Assembly (NCBI GenBank): GCA_034509425.1
Contig: JAVTVJ010001336.1
Coordinates: 62,001 to 126,000 of the forward strand
Length of the DNA: 64,000 nt
Source: Eopsaltria australis
Lineage: Eukaryota; Chordata; Aves; Passeriformes; Petroicidae
Direction of reading: 5' to 3'
Shown here: positions 14,101-27,202 of the stretch, piece by piece
Layout of the letters: every line of letters begins with the position of its first letter
Numbering within the stretch: position 1 is the stretch's first letter
Made by a program: the position numbers and the translations under genes
Notes under the pieces: model-generated
Told to the model about the DNA's origin: nothing
The model's input: only the letters and a program-made list of their open reading frames with translations
The model's database searches: none

Positions 14101-15001
14101 ATATTTGATATATTTTGTATTACATATTGGAATGTATTTCATATGTCATGTCTTTTTTTTTGTTTTTCCTGCGTGTTCTGGCCCCAGTTACCACAGTGAA
14201 CCGTGATGGCAACAGGTTTGCTGATGTCACCTTTGCTTAGCATGGTTTAGCAACCATCAGAAAGCACCAGCCAGGGCAGGCCAAAATGTTCCTCACTCCC
14301 CCCAGGTTTATTTACTGTAGGAGCACAAATCCATATAAGACAGCACAAGACTGTCATCTCATTCAGGCTGTAACAACTACCTGAAAACTAAATCCGTCTC
14401 CCTGCTGCTGTGGCAAATCAGCCTGAGAAGTCACCGAGGCTCCCTCTCTTCAACAAGATACCAAGGAGGAATTCATGCAGCTGCAATTGAGTTTGCAGTG
14501 CACAGCAAGGCAACCAGGAAAGCACACGAAACTGCCACACCTGGAAGAACAGGCTGGTCAACAACATGAATCTCTAAGTATTTTTGGATTGGTCCTAAAT
14601 TATATGCAACTTTTTCCCAGCATTTGTCATGTCTGCTCATGGGGTAAATACCAGCGTGCCACTGCGACATTTGTTTGTGTTTATGCAGCCAGCAGAGTAG
14701 GGATCCCTGAAAATTTCAACCTCTGGTGTTTTTAAATACATATTTACAATTGCCTAAATCTCTTGACATATGCTGTGGCTTGCAAATGCATCCTTTTGAT
14801 GTTATTTATATCTCAGCATCACCAGCAGACCCCAACCAACTGGTTCCAACTGAGTTCATCCCTGGATTTATCATGAGAGAATCCAGCACCAAGTTCTTCA
14901 TCTAAGGACAGAAATAGAAAAGCTGCTGAGATGTGCCTGGCATTGCATTTAACTGTGGCCACAGAGCACTGACTTCCTGCTGAGCACTGAGGTGACAGAG
15001 G
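8173..15001. other. Non-coding stretch with one enhancer-like patch
   Basis: No gene is supported. Poly-A runs of about 14-15 occur at 8447-8460 and 9154-9168. At 9830-9960 there is an unusual cluster of CpGs (GTCGCGCATG, CTCCGGGACTCGG) followed by an AT-rich stretch with a TTATTAATTATTGAG homeodomain-like motif; it looks more like a conserved element than background. The minus-strand frame at 11754-12197 (147 codons) and others nearby have no recognisable domain and are probably chance. Confidence 0.55.
9830..9960. promoter_or_regulatory. Candidate conserved regulatory element (CpG cluster plus homeodomain-like motif)
   Basis: Several CpGs persist within about 60 bases in an otherwise CpG-depleted region, followed by a short (GT)n and a TTATTAATTATT motif with overlapping TAAT cores. 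Retained CpG beside a homeodomain-type motif is a common but non-specific feature of conserved non-coding DNA. Inferred from composition only. Confidence 0.25.
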
Positions 15002-15080
15002 TTTTAATTTCTAAGCATTTTCCTTGGACTTTTAATTTCCAAACATATTCTTTGGACCTTTAATTTCCGTAAGTTTCATT
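15002..15080. repeat. 28-bp imperfect tandem repeat, about 2.8 copies
   Basis: Unit 1 is 15002-15029, unit 2 is 15030-15057, and a partial third runs 15058-15080. Each unit starts with (T/C)TTTAATTTC; the two full units end in CTTGGAC and TTTGGAC. The units differ at several positions, so the duplication is old. No gene is nearby and no transposon ends were seen. Confidence 0.8.
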
Positions 15081-16326
15081 TTGCTGGAGCAGTTGTCTTT
15101 CTTCCTCCCTGTCTTTCTGAGTCTTCTGAGAAGACTTTTAAGTCACTAAATCAATGGAGCCACAGGAGCACTTCCCCAAAGAACAGCAGTGCTGGGATTA
15201 AAGCAGTGCAGAGCAAAGCAGCTGCAGCTGGAGCAGGGCCTTCTGCATCTGCCAGCACCAAAATAAAAAACTCTTGGGATGCAATAATCTAAAAGGGAAG
15301 ATGACACAATTCAATGGTTGATTTGCAAGCTGCTCATGTAGTCTTTCCCCAGCTAGATCGAGAGAGCCTGGCCCCATTCTCACTATGCTTTGCACTCCAG
15401 AAGATGCACTGGAAGAAGAGGAAAGAAATCCTCTTGGCCATACATCTTTTGACTTAGCTGAGGTCAACATTTTACTGAAGGGTGCTACTTGTGAAGAAAG
15501 TAAAGGACATGGAGATTACTATAAATTTTCTTGATGTAGAGAGAGGCTGGAACATTGGTCAGGATTACGATCTTCTGGTGCAAGTTGTGTAAAAATGACC
15601 CAACAGTTCTCATTTAATCTCTTTCACCTGAAACTTGCCAGCTAATATGGCTTATTCTCTTTCACCACTCTCCTACAAACACCTCATCTCCCCCACAGTG
15701 TTTCAGCAGATAAAATTACTCTCTGTAACTGTCCCAGAAAAACTCCCAAATGGATATAGGCATGGTGACACTGAACAACTTTTTCTGGTTTAGCCTTTGA
15801 AGGTGTGATGTAACCAGACTAACAGGATAACTCTTCCTTTTGCTCTTTGTTCTCGGAAGTGACAGCAGCTCAGGGACTGTAGCCTCAAGGAATTCTCAGT
15901 GCATCAAATCCCTACAGTAAGAGTAGGGCTAGAGCTCAAAACAGCCAGCTGGACAAAGGCACAGAGTGTCCAGTGAGCAGCATTTCTAAATTACACATGT
16001 ATCATCTATCAGAAACATTTGTTTGTCTTTATGGTGATAATTGGTAAAGTTTCTCTTTCTTTGTCACTGGTTCATCACTCTACCTACAGAATGTCTGAAG
16101 GTTCTAGAAGGACCAACTTACTTTTATTCTTCATGGTTTTGCACATTACAGCAGTACTTTGCAAGAATTTTTGAGCAATTTTGTCTTCATCCTTGTACCT
16201 TACTCCCCTTTTGCCCCTTTTTCAGAACAAAATATAAGCCTTTTTATTCACGTAGTTTATCACAACCAGGGGAGAAAAGATTACTTTTTTCACAACAGAC
16301 ATTAGTGATTGTGTAAAAACTCTTTA

Positions 16327-16344
16327 TTAATCTAGATTAATCCA
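16327..16344. promoter_or_regulatory. Perfect 14-bp palindrome with bicoid/OTX-type TAATC cores
   Basis: TTAATCTAGATTAA is perfectly palindromic (16327-16340) and runs into ATTAATCC, giving three TAATC-type cores in 18 bases. TAATCC/TAATCT is the established preference of K50 homeodomain proteins (OTX, PITX, GSC). The inverted pair has a 4-base gap between TAAT cores, close to known dimer spacings. That it is functional is inference. Confidence 0.3.
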
Positions 16345-19300
16345 TCACTTAGGTAGTTTTAAGCAAGCCTCAGCTGGCCTCATAATGATTACAATGAAAC
16401 AGCAGGTCTTGCAAACCTCAAAAGAGTTGCAATTAAGAATTCCTGAGTGATACAAACTCATATTCCTCAGTTGGCTTCTTGGGCATTTCCCCAGATTTAT
16501 TGGGTTTTATGATCATATACGCAAGCTGTGATTATGCTTTTAAAAAATAAATTAAAGGAATTAAAATTCAGAATGTTGAAAATCCTGGAAATAAATAATA
16601 AAAGTATGAGTGCTCTGGCTTGGCTTGCAGCAAGCACTAAGGTTTTCCTTCTGCCACTTAAGCAGTGCACAGTTTAGAAATCTGTGTATGAATCTTCCAT
16701 GTCTCTGTCTATGGCTTTACAATGAAACCATACTTGGCCATACTCCAGGTCTCAGGGAGCTCAGCAGTTTTGTGCAGGATATGTCAAGTTAAGGGAAATT
16801 GGTAGGAGCTAGAAGCTCGATAGGAGGGGAGACAACAGTTGTTTGAGCCTCTCTTGAATTGTAAAGCGCGGCGCAGATGTACACAACACCGCGGTAGTGC
16901 AGCTCAACTTTGTCTCAGCCAGATGACTGTATTTATGGGGTGCTTTGTCAAAGGGAATTGCTCACTGGGCTCCAGCCAGAGGAACTGCACTAAGAAAAAG
17001 GCTGAGAGCTCCATGGGATCTGCACTGGGCAGCAAGGGCTGTGCCCAGGGTCAGTTCTGCATGGCTCCAGCTCTGGAAGGCAGGGCTCAGGTGCTGCAGG
17101 TGTGGCTGCAAGCGCAGCCTAGGGCAGGCTGTTCCCTCCACCCCACTTCCACTCCACTCCAATTTGGTCCAGACTCATAGCTCCTTTTTCTCCAGCCTCA
17201 GCAGCATGCTGGTACATCCTGTGTTTTGGGAGACGTTCATGAGGAAATGGGCCTGATGCCGTGGCTAGTGTGTTCTCCTCATCATTTCTGAATCCCTTTA
17301 AGACCTTGGCAAGTGGTTTGCTGCTGGGTGACAGCAGAGTCAGAGTGATAGCACATCCCTCAAAATGCTGAGGGAGGCTTCCAGAACAAGGTTTGCTCAG
17401 AAGAGCCATCCTACCTGCTGTATGAACATGCCTAGAGGCAACCAAGCACAGTTATTTTGGGATTTAGAACTGTTAGAATTCAACAGTGAAACCGTTTTTC
17501 TCTGTTTTAGTCACTTGTCATGGTGACTTTTGTAGGTTATGACAAAATAGGAACATATATTAATGGAAACAAAGAACTTTCACTCTTTTTTCAAATATAG
17601 AGGTTTTTTTCCTCCTCAGGCAGCAACTTCTACCTGATTACAATATTCACCAGTTTGTAAGTATTTAGTTTAATAAAAAAAAAAACTTTTTTCAAAAGTT
17701 GCTTTAACTGAGCTTTATAAGCTTTATTACTCAATGAAACTTAGTTTACAAGGTATGTGACTGGGAGTCATTCTTCAAATCCCAATTAAAATACATATAT
17801 AGTTTGGTATTTTTTAATTATCTCAATGTAAAACAAAATGGAGCGTTTATAAGTTTCAGATGGATTCTTGAGGGCTTATAACTTTGATCTAAAAATGAAA
17901 TTGCACTCCTACCATTTTGTTAAAACAAAAAAAAACTAACAAAAAAAATCAATGAAAACTGAGAAAAACATTGTGATTTTAAAACTGATTACAGCAGGTA
18001 TGCAGTAAATTTTGTCCACACATTTTATAAGGATTTTTACTGGCAGGGATCCTAGCCATGGCACCACATCAAAATCCATAATCAGTCCACAGGTGCTGAT
18101 CCATTCCCCTACTCATACTTCACTCAGAAGACTACTAGTAGTCTGTGGCTTCCAGGGCTGGACTCTGCTGTCGTGCCCAATGGTGCAAATCCACAGACAG
18201 TTCAATTAAAACCTACAGATGGTTTCTTCTGCCAAGAAACAAAAACACGGAAAGCTGGCATCCTTGCTTTCCCTCAGATGCTGTCCCTCAGTGGAACAGG
18301 CTCTGGTGGCCCAGTGGGACACAGGGAGCCCCATGTGTTGCATCTCTTCCCCACAAAAGACAGAAAACAGCCTTTGAAAGCAGGGCTTCACCCACCGAGT
18401 GCCAGAAGTGAGGCTGGCAGATGTGGTGGATCCAGAGCTGAGCATCAGATGTGTGTGAGGCACTAGCAAGTTTGGGATGAAGCCAGAACAGCCTGGGTGA
18501 GAGAGGGGAAAAATGGAGAGCTGCCTGCTGGACCAAGCACAGGCTCTCCCAGCAGACAGGCAACGAGCATCAGGAGGAAACGCAGCTCATTCAAGAGTTT
18601 TTAATAGCCAGCTCCCCAACTGGCTGTAATTTTAGCAGGCAGTTTAACTAGGCTGGACTGAGCTTTTTCCAACACAGCCCTGTTCAAAGAAAGCTGGAGA
18701 AATCCCTTTGCCTGCCCAAGGCCAGATGAGAAGCACATTTCTCTAGGAAGCTTTTACAGTGACAAAAATGAGACCCAATACTACAATTACCACCTCAAGC
18801 ACTGTGTGTATCCTTCTGTTGGTAGCATGCATTTTCCCCACCTCTCAGTCTCCTGTATCTGAATATGCTCTTACATCATGCATGCAGCAGTTTTAAGTTT
18901 CATTCTGATCGAATTCCTTTCAGGAGGGAATTTTTGGGAAATAAATACAATCTCAATCAAGGCTAGACTATGGGATAAACATATTTTTCCATTTTGCAAG
19001 GGTCATTTTGTTGCACCATAATCCTGTTTTGCCTGGACAGCAGATCCATTTCCTCAAGGCCTGTTTGGAGTAAACCAGAATCTTCTGAGCATTGTTCAGA
19101 GTTTTGGCTTCAAATTAAGTGTCTTCTGAGAACAGCCTCCTGTGGGCCAGGCTGCCCCCTCCTCATCCAGCTCCATTCTGGTGAGCTGGCACGCCCATTT
19201 AAGTCAAGGGAATCCAGAGGTGAGCAGATTATTACTGTTTTGGTCTTTGCTGTAGACCCACAGCAAAGGTGGAAGGAAATGGCATTTAGTAGAGATGGTT

Positions 19301-19679
19301 GTCTATGAATGGGACCAGTGGAAGGGTGCTGGAAGTCCCAGCTCTTCTTGTAATGTGGACAAAGGTTATAAAATTGACAGCCAGCTCATCTTCTGGTGGC
19401 CCCCTTGTTTTGGTCACCTCACGAGCTCAGAAGTTTCCGGTTTCTCTAGAATACGACTTGGTTTGTCAGCAGGCCTAAAGCTGGAGCCATAAGCCAACAT
19501 CTAAATCACCATCCCAAATCTCCTTGGCCCATGTCAATTAAACACTTCCCCACCGCAAGTTTAATCATGCAGGGTCTCAGCACATGCCGATGAGAGCCAG
19601 GGAATCCAGGCTAAAGGTGACCAACTTATTTCTCTGTGCTGTCCTGCTCCTCCTCTTTTTCTCACAACAGCCAAGTGTT

Positions 19680-19825
19680 AGCACATTACATCATCGAGCC
19701 TTTGAATTTCCCCTGCACTTGTCATGTTTAAACTCGATTGTCTAACACTCGCCTCTCGCGCCGTTGCCTCCAAGCTCTTGCAGTCAGCAAGCCCACTGCT
19801 GACAGATGGTGGGGAAAAGTGGGTT
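19680..19825. promoter_or_regulatory. Candidate conserved element with retained CpGs
   Basis: Between about 19690 and 19770 there are six to seven CpGs (ATCGAGCC, ACTCGATT, ACTCGCC, CTCGCGCCG) in a region where CpG is otherwise rare. The sequence is non-repetitive and contains CATCGAG and CTTTGAA motifs. The preceding 19500-19620 stretch, with CAATTAAACACTT and GTTTAATC motifs, may belong to the same element. No open frame of note crosses it. Local CpG retention points to constraint or a small unmethylated element; this is inference from composition. Confidence 0.3.
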
Positions 19826-20960
19826 GAGCTGGACAGCTTCCAAAAACTGTGTCTAGCCACATGATATGTAAAACACAGGCTCTCGTTTAAAATCCATTTT
19901 TGTTTCTGTTGATCTTTTAGAACTATTTTTATTTTGGGGGAGAGCTATTTTCTGTTGGGGATCTTTGTTTGTTTGTTTGGGCCAATGACAAGAGCGTACT
20001 TTCTGGCTCCTGTGCCCTGCTTTTGGCAGTTTCTGAACTACCAGACAGGAAATTCTCCAAAGCATTTCAGCTGATAATTGGCCCCTTTTACTGGAGCAGA
20101 GATAAATTGGAATAGTTTTCTCAGGTCCTTCCCTTCATATGGAGAAGCCCACAGTAATGCATATAAAAATCTCCAGCACAGAAATCTTCAACAAGGGCCA
20201 CTGATTGATGAAATCTCTGTCAGCTGATGATCTGACCATTGTAAAGACAGCATCTGGAGTTGTAGCTTATTAGTTCTCTTTTTTTTTTTTTCCCTAAATA
20301 TTTCCCTCTGAACAGTGTAATAAATCAAACAGTTTCCAGTATAACCTCTGAAAAGGCAACATTACTCCAACAGAAGGATATGACTTCCCATCACGCCTTG
20401 AAAAATATTTATGAGATGATTTTGTATTTATTTACTTATTTGTTTGAAAACAGTTTTTTTTTTCTTTCCTAAGTTAAAATTAAGACATGTATCATGAAAT
20501 GTCACCCCTTATTTTTGTGAAGGACCTAAGGCTAGGAAGGAATGCAAGCATGGCAGAGTATTATATTTGCTACACTTTCATGTTTTTAAAAGATCATCTC
20601 GACCCTCAAGATGAACATATAAAATAACAAAAAAAGCCCCTAATACATTACTAATACAGTATCATGTTGGAAGAAATTCTTGAATGATCCCTTAGCATCC
20701 TTTTCAGCCAGCTTTATTTTCCACCTGGGACAGGATGTGAAAAGGACAGCCCCACTTTTACTTGTTCCTATGTATCTAATCAGGCATTTGGATTGCCTCG
20801 GTGTGAATGGGGACCACAGGTGAAAGCAAACATTGGAAATTTTGTTGCTAAAATTGGAAGTGTTGTTCCTAAACAAAACTGTAATGGGCAAGGCATTGTG
20901 TTACATAAATGATCTATCTTGTGGTGAAAATGGGCATCTGCTGTAGGGTTGTGTGCTGCT

Positions 20961-21035
20961 TTATGGTTAATGATATCAGGCCATAATGATTGGTATTAAT
21001 TAATTAACAGATAATGACAATTTCAAGGTTCCGTC
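20961..21035. promoter_or_regulatory. Homeodomain-motif-dense patch
   Basis: TAAT/ATTA cores occur five or more times in about 75 bases: GGTTAATG, CATAATGATTGG, TATTAATTAATTAAC and GATAATGAC. The surroundings are AT-rich, so some enrichment is expected, but this patch is not a simple repeat. A developmental enhancer core is a reasonable guess; chance is the alternative. Confidence 0.3.
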
Positions 21036-21998
21036 CAAATCAGTGATCCTGGGAATTTTTCTGCACCATCCATGCTCAGCAGAAAAGTCCTAACTCCTAA
21101 TTATGAAATACCTACAACACATAAAAGCAAAAGCAGATCAGGAGATAATCAGGGAAAAAAAAATTGCCAAGATGTATTTCCTTGGGTTTTTATGAGAGTG
21201 TTTGGAATGGTGTCATATATAATTTTAAAGATAATTCTCAATGAATAAAGAGCTTACTTAAATGTTTCTTTGAAAATAATTCCAAACACCACCTTTTTAG
21301 TGAAGTTTTTAATGCCAAGGATTCAAATTATGATGCTTCCATAAAAATGAAAAAGAAATTAAAAATTAATATATTTTTCAAAAATGTTGCCATCATGATT
21401 TAGAGAGAAAAAGTGGAAGTCTAAAGGAACTTGAAAAGAATCTCTAAAAATATTTTCAGAAATATTATTTTCAGAAAATTCTAAGCTATTTGGGCACCAC
21501 ATTTGCCCATTCTGTGAATAAATGATGGGTTTATAACATTCACCACTATCAGCTTCTATATATGCAAAAAACCATGGTGTTATGAAAAAAATGCATCATT
21601 TTAGAGTTTAAATATATGTAAAACAGTATTGTGCATGCTCTCATATTTAAAGCCTTACTGGCCCTGGGTTGGATCCTGAGAAATAGTCAAACTGATTGAG
21701 AGCTACTTTCAGAGGACTTTCCAAACTTAGAGGGAAAAAAAATAAGAAGGCAATGGCAATTTGAACCTGCTCTCAAATTTTTAGTTTAACCATAGATATG
21801 GTGCAAGGAAAGTCATAAAGCTGAATATATTTCCTCTGTGTGGTGATAAGGTTTATGTGATAATTCATAGAGGTGTACAATAGTAGGATGTGTTCAGGAC
21901 TTGCAAATATAGGGAGATACACACATTTAAATTTTTCTAAAATGTTTTTATTTATTTTCCTTCATTTGCAAAAAGATGCAGTTTTTTTATAGTGAAAT

Positions 21999-22126
21999 AT
22001 AGATACATATGTTTATATGTATATGTATATATGTATATGTTTGTGTTTTTATGTATATACATATATATTAAATATATAGAAATATAAATATATATATATG
22101 TATAATGTATAATGTATAATGTATTG
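21999..22126. repeat. AT-rich low-complexity tract, (TATG)n/(TA)n with TATAATG triplet copies
   Basis: Alternating TATATG, ATATGT and TATA units extend for about 120 bases and end in three copies of GTATAAT (about 22098-22120). Alternating purine-pyrimidine AT sequence can form cruciforms and melts easily. The tyrosine- and isoleucine-rich frame on the minus strand is a repeat artefact. Confidence 0.9.
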
Positions 22127-22838
22127 ATGAGACTTTGAATCAACAAAAGAAATTCCACAAATACAAGTTCCAGGGTTCTCCTATAATGCTCAGCTATCAG
22201 AGCAAGAATAGAAAGATTGACTTGAGACAAAAATCAGACAAGGAGTTTACCTTTCTTTATTTTTCTTCCCCTCTTTCTTCCCCTGTATGCTTTAGGTCCC
22301 TCAGATTGCCATCCAGATCTTCACATTGGCCATAAGCACCCTCTGGAGCAGATCAACAGCAGCATTTGACTGTCACGTGTGGTGTTGAATTAAATCCCCT
22401 CATTTCCTTGCTCCCCATGTCATGGGATCTGTGGCCTTGCTATGCTTTGCAATGGTTGTGCAATATAAAGAGAAGGAGGAGTAGAAAAGGAATAGGAAAG
22501 TAGTTGGTGGATAACGAGAACAAGAAATGGTTCTGTGAGAGGTGAGAACAGAAAAGACAGGGAGGAAGGGAAGGGTAAGGCCAAGAAATATCCCAGGAAG
22601 CATATCCACATGTGCATTCTCCTTTTACGCACAGGCATCTGGCATGAGGTGTCAAATGACCTTTCAGAAATCATTTCAGACCAGCCAGAAAAGGGGCAGT
22701 ACAGGGACTGTGTCACTGTCCTTCAGCACCATCAGATGCAGCACCTGGTGAAATGGATGTGCACAGTCACCCCACCAGCTGCCCTGGAAATCATTGCAGT
22801 TTAGACTTGAAGAACGAATTGGAATTAAGACCTCAAGA

Positions 22839-22883
22839 ACCCAAGGCAAGAAACAATCAAACAGACAAACAAACAAACAAAAG
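22839..22883. repeat. Short (CAAA)n tract
   Basis: Repeating CAAA units, imperfect at the start, followed some 30 bases later by (AATA)n. One of several A/C-rich tracts in this window. Possibly the decayed tail of a retroposed copy, but the upstream sequence shows no recognisable source. Confidence 0.75.
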
Positions 22884-25800
22884 AGGCTACAAAGAAAAGT
22901 CATCTAATCTCTAATAAATAAATAAAGGCCCTGAGATAGGGGCTAGCTAAGGAAAAGTAGGCCCTGATCCAGAAGCACTCTTAAGGCACTGTAAATGACT
23001 CAAAGCATAGGAGGAGGCAAGTACTCAGGAGCTAAAGTGCTTTGCTGGAGCAGGGTCTTTGCACATAATAGGATAACTGAATCCTGAAGATGGTAGAATG
23101 TGTTTTTAGTGCAGGAATAGGTTAGCCCTGAACTTTTCCACCCAAGCTAGATATTATTGTTTCCTCAGCTGGCTGGCTGGAAAGCAGTCTGGTCCGTGCA
23201 GTGGGAGGTGTCTGAAGGAATTACTCTGCAGCAGGAAGCAGAGGGAGATTCTGCAGGATCAGAGATCAGCTGCGGGAGAACAGCAGACGGGAAGGCTCAT
23301 CAGCTTGCCCCAGTCAAACTGAAGCTTTCAGCAGTGCCAGCAAAACTCCTGCCAGGGAGCCAGCCTTCCCTCAGAGTCGGGGAGGACGGATCCATCCCGC
23401 TGCACAACTGGCCCGGGGTCCCATTTCACAGGGACAGAAGAGGCGAATTCTCCCACTGGCCTTGCAATTCCTGCAGTATGTTTTTGGATTTCACAGCTGA
23501 CAGTTCCAACTCTTTGATGGCACACTCGGATCCATAATATTTCATGGGAAGCAGGCAGAAACAAATACACACTCATCTAGGCACTAATTGCCAGTGAAAC
23601 AGCATCTCCCACCGTTTGCCAGCCCTGTCCCGGGTGTGCCCGTCAGCAGCTCTGTTGCTTGAGGAAACAGACAAAGAGGAAGGCAGGGAGGAAGACACTC
23701 CTCAGAGTAGTTTACAGTGATCCATGGTTATGAAATTCCCCTACCAGTGCCAGAAAATAGACTTCAAGCTGGCCCTGCTGGTTACTGAAATGTTGGCAGG
23801 GTAATCCCGCTCCCATTGAGAAAGAGGAAAGTTTTGCCATAGGCATGGGGAGGGAGATAATGATTTCTGCATAGGAAAAGACACAGCCACAACTTAGATA
23901 TGTTTTGTGGAAAAGTCCTTTAGATACAGGGCCTCCTGCTACCCCCAGGGTGATGTTTACATGGAGGCTGCCTGCTGTAAATGAGAGTGGCTGTCATCCC
24001 CTGAATGCTTGGGTGTACAGTTGTTGGAATTTGGGAAGTCTTGAGTTCATAGCAAGATACCCAAACTGGGGAGCCCCACTGGCTACTAAAGCTTTTCGCA
24101 TAATGGGTGAAAAACTGGAGGGCTAAATCTTTGATTCAAATCCAGTAGCTTTTTCTGAGAGATTGGGGATTTTTCCTACTAGACAGTAAACATAAAAACA
24201 AATTTCAGTCTACTTCAAACCAGAATATTTTATTTGAAGAAAAGGTTTTGCTTAACTTTTTTGATTTTTGAAACCTTTAGTCTGGTTGCCCTCTTCTTTT
24301 TTTTGATGGTGAAAGTTTCAAATGATATTCAAAACAAAATATCCACCATCTTCTCCATCCTAAACTGTCAAAACAAATTATTTCAGCCTTTTGTTTTGAG
24401 GGGGACCCCAAAATGAAAACAAATAAAAATCCCACACCCACATACACACAGAGAATGTAATCAAATTGCTAGAACATAATATTGCAACACAAAACACCCC
24501 AAAAATCAAATCCTCCCTCACCCCTTTCTCTGGCCAAAATTATTAATTTAATTTCTGTTCCTGTGACCCAAGCTGCAAATATTTGTGGCCACCTGAAATT
24601 TCCTAGGGCAAATATGCAACTGGTTCAGAGCTCTCCTCTATGCTCTGCTCTTCCCTTTAACACTTTTCTTGTGCTTGTGTGAATTTTATGGGGCAGGTGG
24701 ACAGTCAAGGGGAGGTGGCATTTGGAAGGGGGCTGCCCTGCCTTGCTAGCCACCAGCAGCACTTCTGCCTCGTGATCTGGAGCTGCCAGCCTTGGGACCA
24801 GCACTGCCTTGCCAGCCTTGTCCCCACCCCGGGTCCAGCCTGCTCTCCAGGCTGGCAGCAGTGGTGGGAAACAAGCTGTGGAGAGTAAGATGTTGCCAAA
24901 ATCATTAAAAGGCAGGAAGAATTGGCTGACAAGTGAGGAGAGGCAGTCTTGGGCAGCTGTTGAAAGAGGGCTTCATCTCTTCCACTTCTTATACCTGGGG
25001 AGATTAGGGATAAAGCAGAGAGGAAGGAAAAAGTGTTTTCTTAGGCTGTGAGAATTGAAAAGCGAGGGGCATCAAAGCAACAGGGGAGTGAAAGCCAAAT
25101 TTTCTTGGCAATCATCCCTCAGCTTTAAATTCTCTGAGAATTCTCATCCTCAGCATTTGTCGGCTTATTAATAGTTTTCCTGTAGTTGGATTTAAATCTG
25201 CATCCTAGGTTGTCAAGTCTGAATTAAGGAACCAAGTGGAAGAGGAGGAATGTCTCATGATGGGCTCTGAGCCAGCTTCGAGGGGTGCTGGTGGGAGGTT
25301 TCACTGCCTCTAACATGAGCTGGATCCTTTTGATGTGGGAAGCATCTGCCGAGAGACAAACGGTTGGGCTTGGGGTGTCCCTGCCTGAAAATAACTGAGC
25401 AGTTCACATCAGGGAAACTGCTCTTCGGCAAATTCCGTTTTCACCTGGGTTTGCATCTTGATTTCACCTATTCAGCAGCAATTTGTGATGGTGTTTCAGC
25501 TCCACTGATGGCACAGAGAGAGCAGATAACCAATCACCTGGGATTTTATTATATGTAATAGCAGATATTGCTGTATCTAGTGATATGTTGATATACACCA
25601 GCGCTTCTCTTTCCTAGGTGTCATCACTGCCAAATGCCCAATGTCTCACAACGAAGTACCTTAAAATATTTCTTAATTCACAGTAGAAAGAAAGCCAAGA
25701 ACACATTTCTTAACCATCAAAAAAAAGTTGCCCAGTGCCTGAATGTGGCCCTACAGACTGATTTATTCAAGCCAGATAGAGACGTTTGCAGCCCACTTGG

Positions 25801-26129
25801 TAGAGGGCAGCAGGGCTCTTTGTCCCTGGAATCCACTGGGCAGGGAGAGAGGGAATGACCTGTACTTCACACTGCCAGCAGCACCAGGAAAGACGTTGAA
25901 ACACTGACAGAGAGAAGCAGTATCCTGTTTTCACTGAGGAGCCAAAACTGTGTTAAAAACTACACTTTGCCTCTGATTCAGGCACAGTGCCAAAGCCTTC
26001 TGCAGATAAGGTGTTTGCAAAGTCCTTGGAAAGCCTGGAACAGAGTGGTGCTTAGGGTATGTGACTTAGGGTGTTTGTGGAGAAAAATAGGGAGGCTTCC
26101 TGATTACTAAGGCTCATCTCTTCAGTGAT

Positions 26130-26243
26130 TAAGAAAAAAAAAAAACAAAGAAAAAAAGAAACCCAAACAACAAAACCAACAAAACACCCAAGATAAAACC
26201 AAACTGGGGAACAAAAAACAAATTAAAAAAACCACAACAAACC
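26130..26243. repeat. A/C-rich low-complexity tract
   Basis: Poly-A with interspersed C gives AAAC, AACCA and CAAAACC words over about 110 bases, with almost no G or T. It is strongly strand-asymmetric. No transposon body was recognised on either side. It may be a mutated poly-A tail or a simple-repeat expansion. Confidence 0.85.
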
Positions 26244-27202
26244 ATCTCTGAGCTAAACAACTTTACAAGAAGTAAGGAGTGACCCAACATGACCAGAATG
26301 CCTTTTTCTACACCTAGTGAAAAGATAGTTTCCTTACTGACTGGCAGAATTTGGGATAAAATTACAAAGCATTGATCCTGCTAAGAGGATGTTCCTGCTT
26401 TGGGAAGCAATGCAGGGAATGCCCATTGATTCAAGTGAATAGCTCATGAAATGACATTTCCTTCTAATCACAGCTGTGTCCCTTTGGAAGGCAAAAATTT
26501 TTGTTATGTTTGTGATTTAGCGCTGCAGGCTGGTCATTCTGGATGCATTTTGGTTAATTCAAAGCCTCAGACCTGCCAGGATTCTGCTCCAGCTTTGTAA
26601 TGTTAGACTTCTCTGACACAGGTGGATGTCAGATCTGACCCGAGTGATGTTCATTGAGCCAATAATTTCCACTCTGTGTCTGCACTCCATTTGACGGGAC
26701 CTGGAGCAGTTCAGGGCATGCAGGCTTGCTGAGCACAGAGTAGCATATCTGTTTGATAACATAGCTGCCTTTCAAAAACTCCAGAGAAAAAAAAAGTAAA
26801 ATGAAAAAAAAAAAAATACTTCTCCAGATTGCATGAACTTTCTATTCAATCCAAAACATGTTATCTGAAATTTCAGAGTTTCTGTCACATTTTTTTCCAA
26901 GATAAGAAAGGATTGTTTGTTTTCATTTTGAGTTTTCTGGGATTTTTTTTTTAGTGAGGTGTTTAGACTCAGGAGGAATTAATGGAAGAATTAATGCCTT
27001 TACTTTCTTCTGTAACTCTTTGGGACAGTTGTCTCTCCCCAGAACCATAGGGTGTTTGAGGTGGAGCTGTCTAAAGACACAGTTCAGTGAACTTTTTGTT
27101 CATTTGCAACTCTGGCATGACTCTCACCCATCTTTCTGCTGTTCTCTTCTCCCTCCTAGCTGCTTCCCCAGTTGTGTTTTTACAATTGCTTGCAGGCTTA
27201 AG

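Larger units (their letters stand above)
15081..21998. other. Non-coding stretch with several enhancer-like patches
   Basis: No coding region is supported. Open frames around 16840-17250 and 18145-18560 occur on both strands in moderately GC-rich sequence and show no domain. The part from about 20400 to 21950 is markedly AT-rich. Motif-dense patches at 16327-16344, 19680-19825 and 20961-21035 are listed separately. Confidence 0.6.

Noticed and set aside
27040..27075. Possible CR1 end (AGAACCATAGGGTGTTTGAGG)
   Set aside because: Resemblance ends within about 20 bases; no further CR1 sequence follows.
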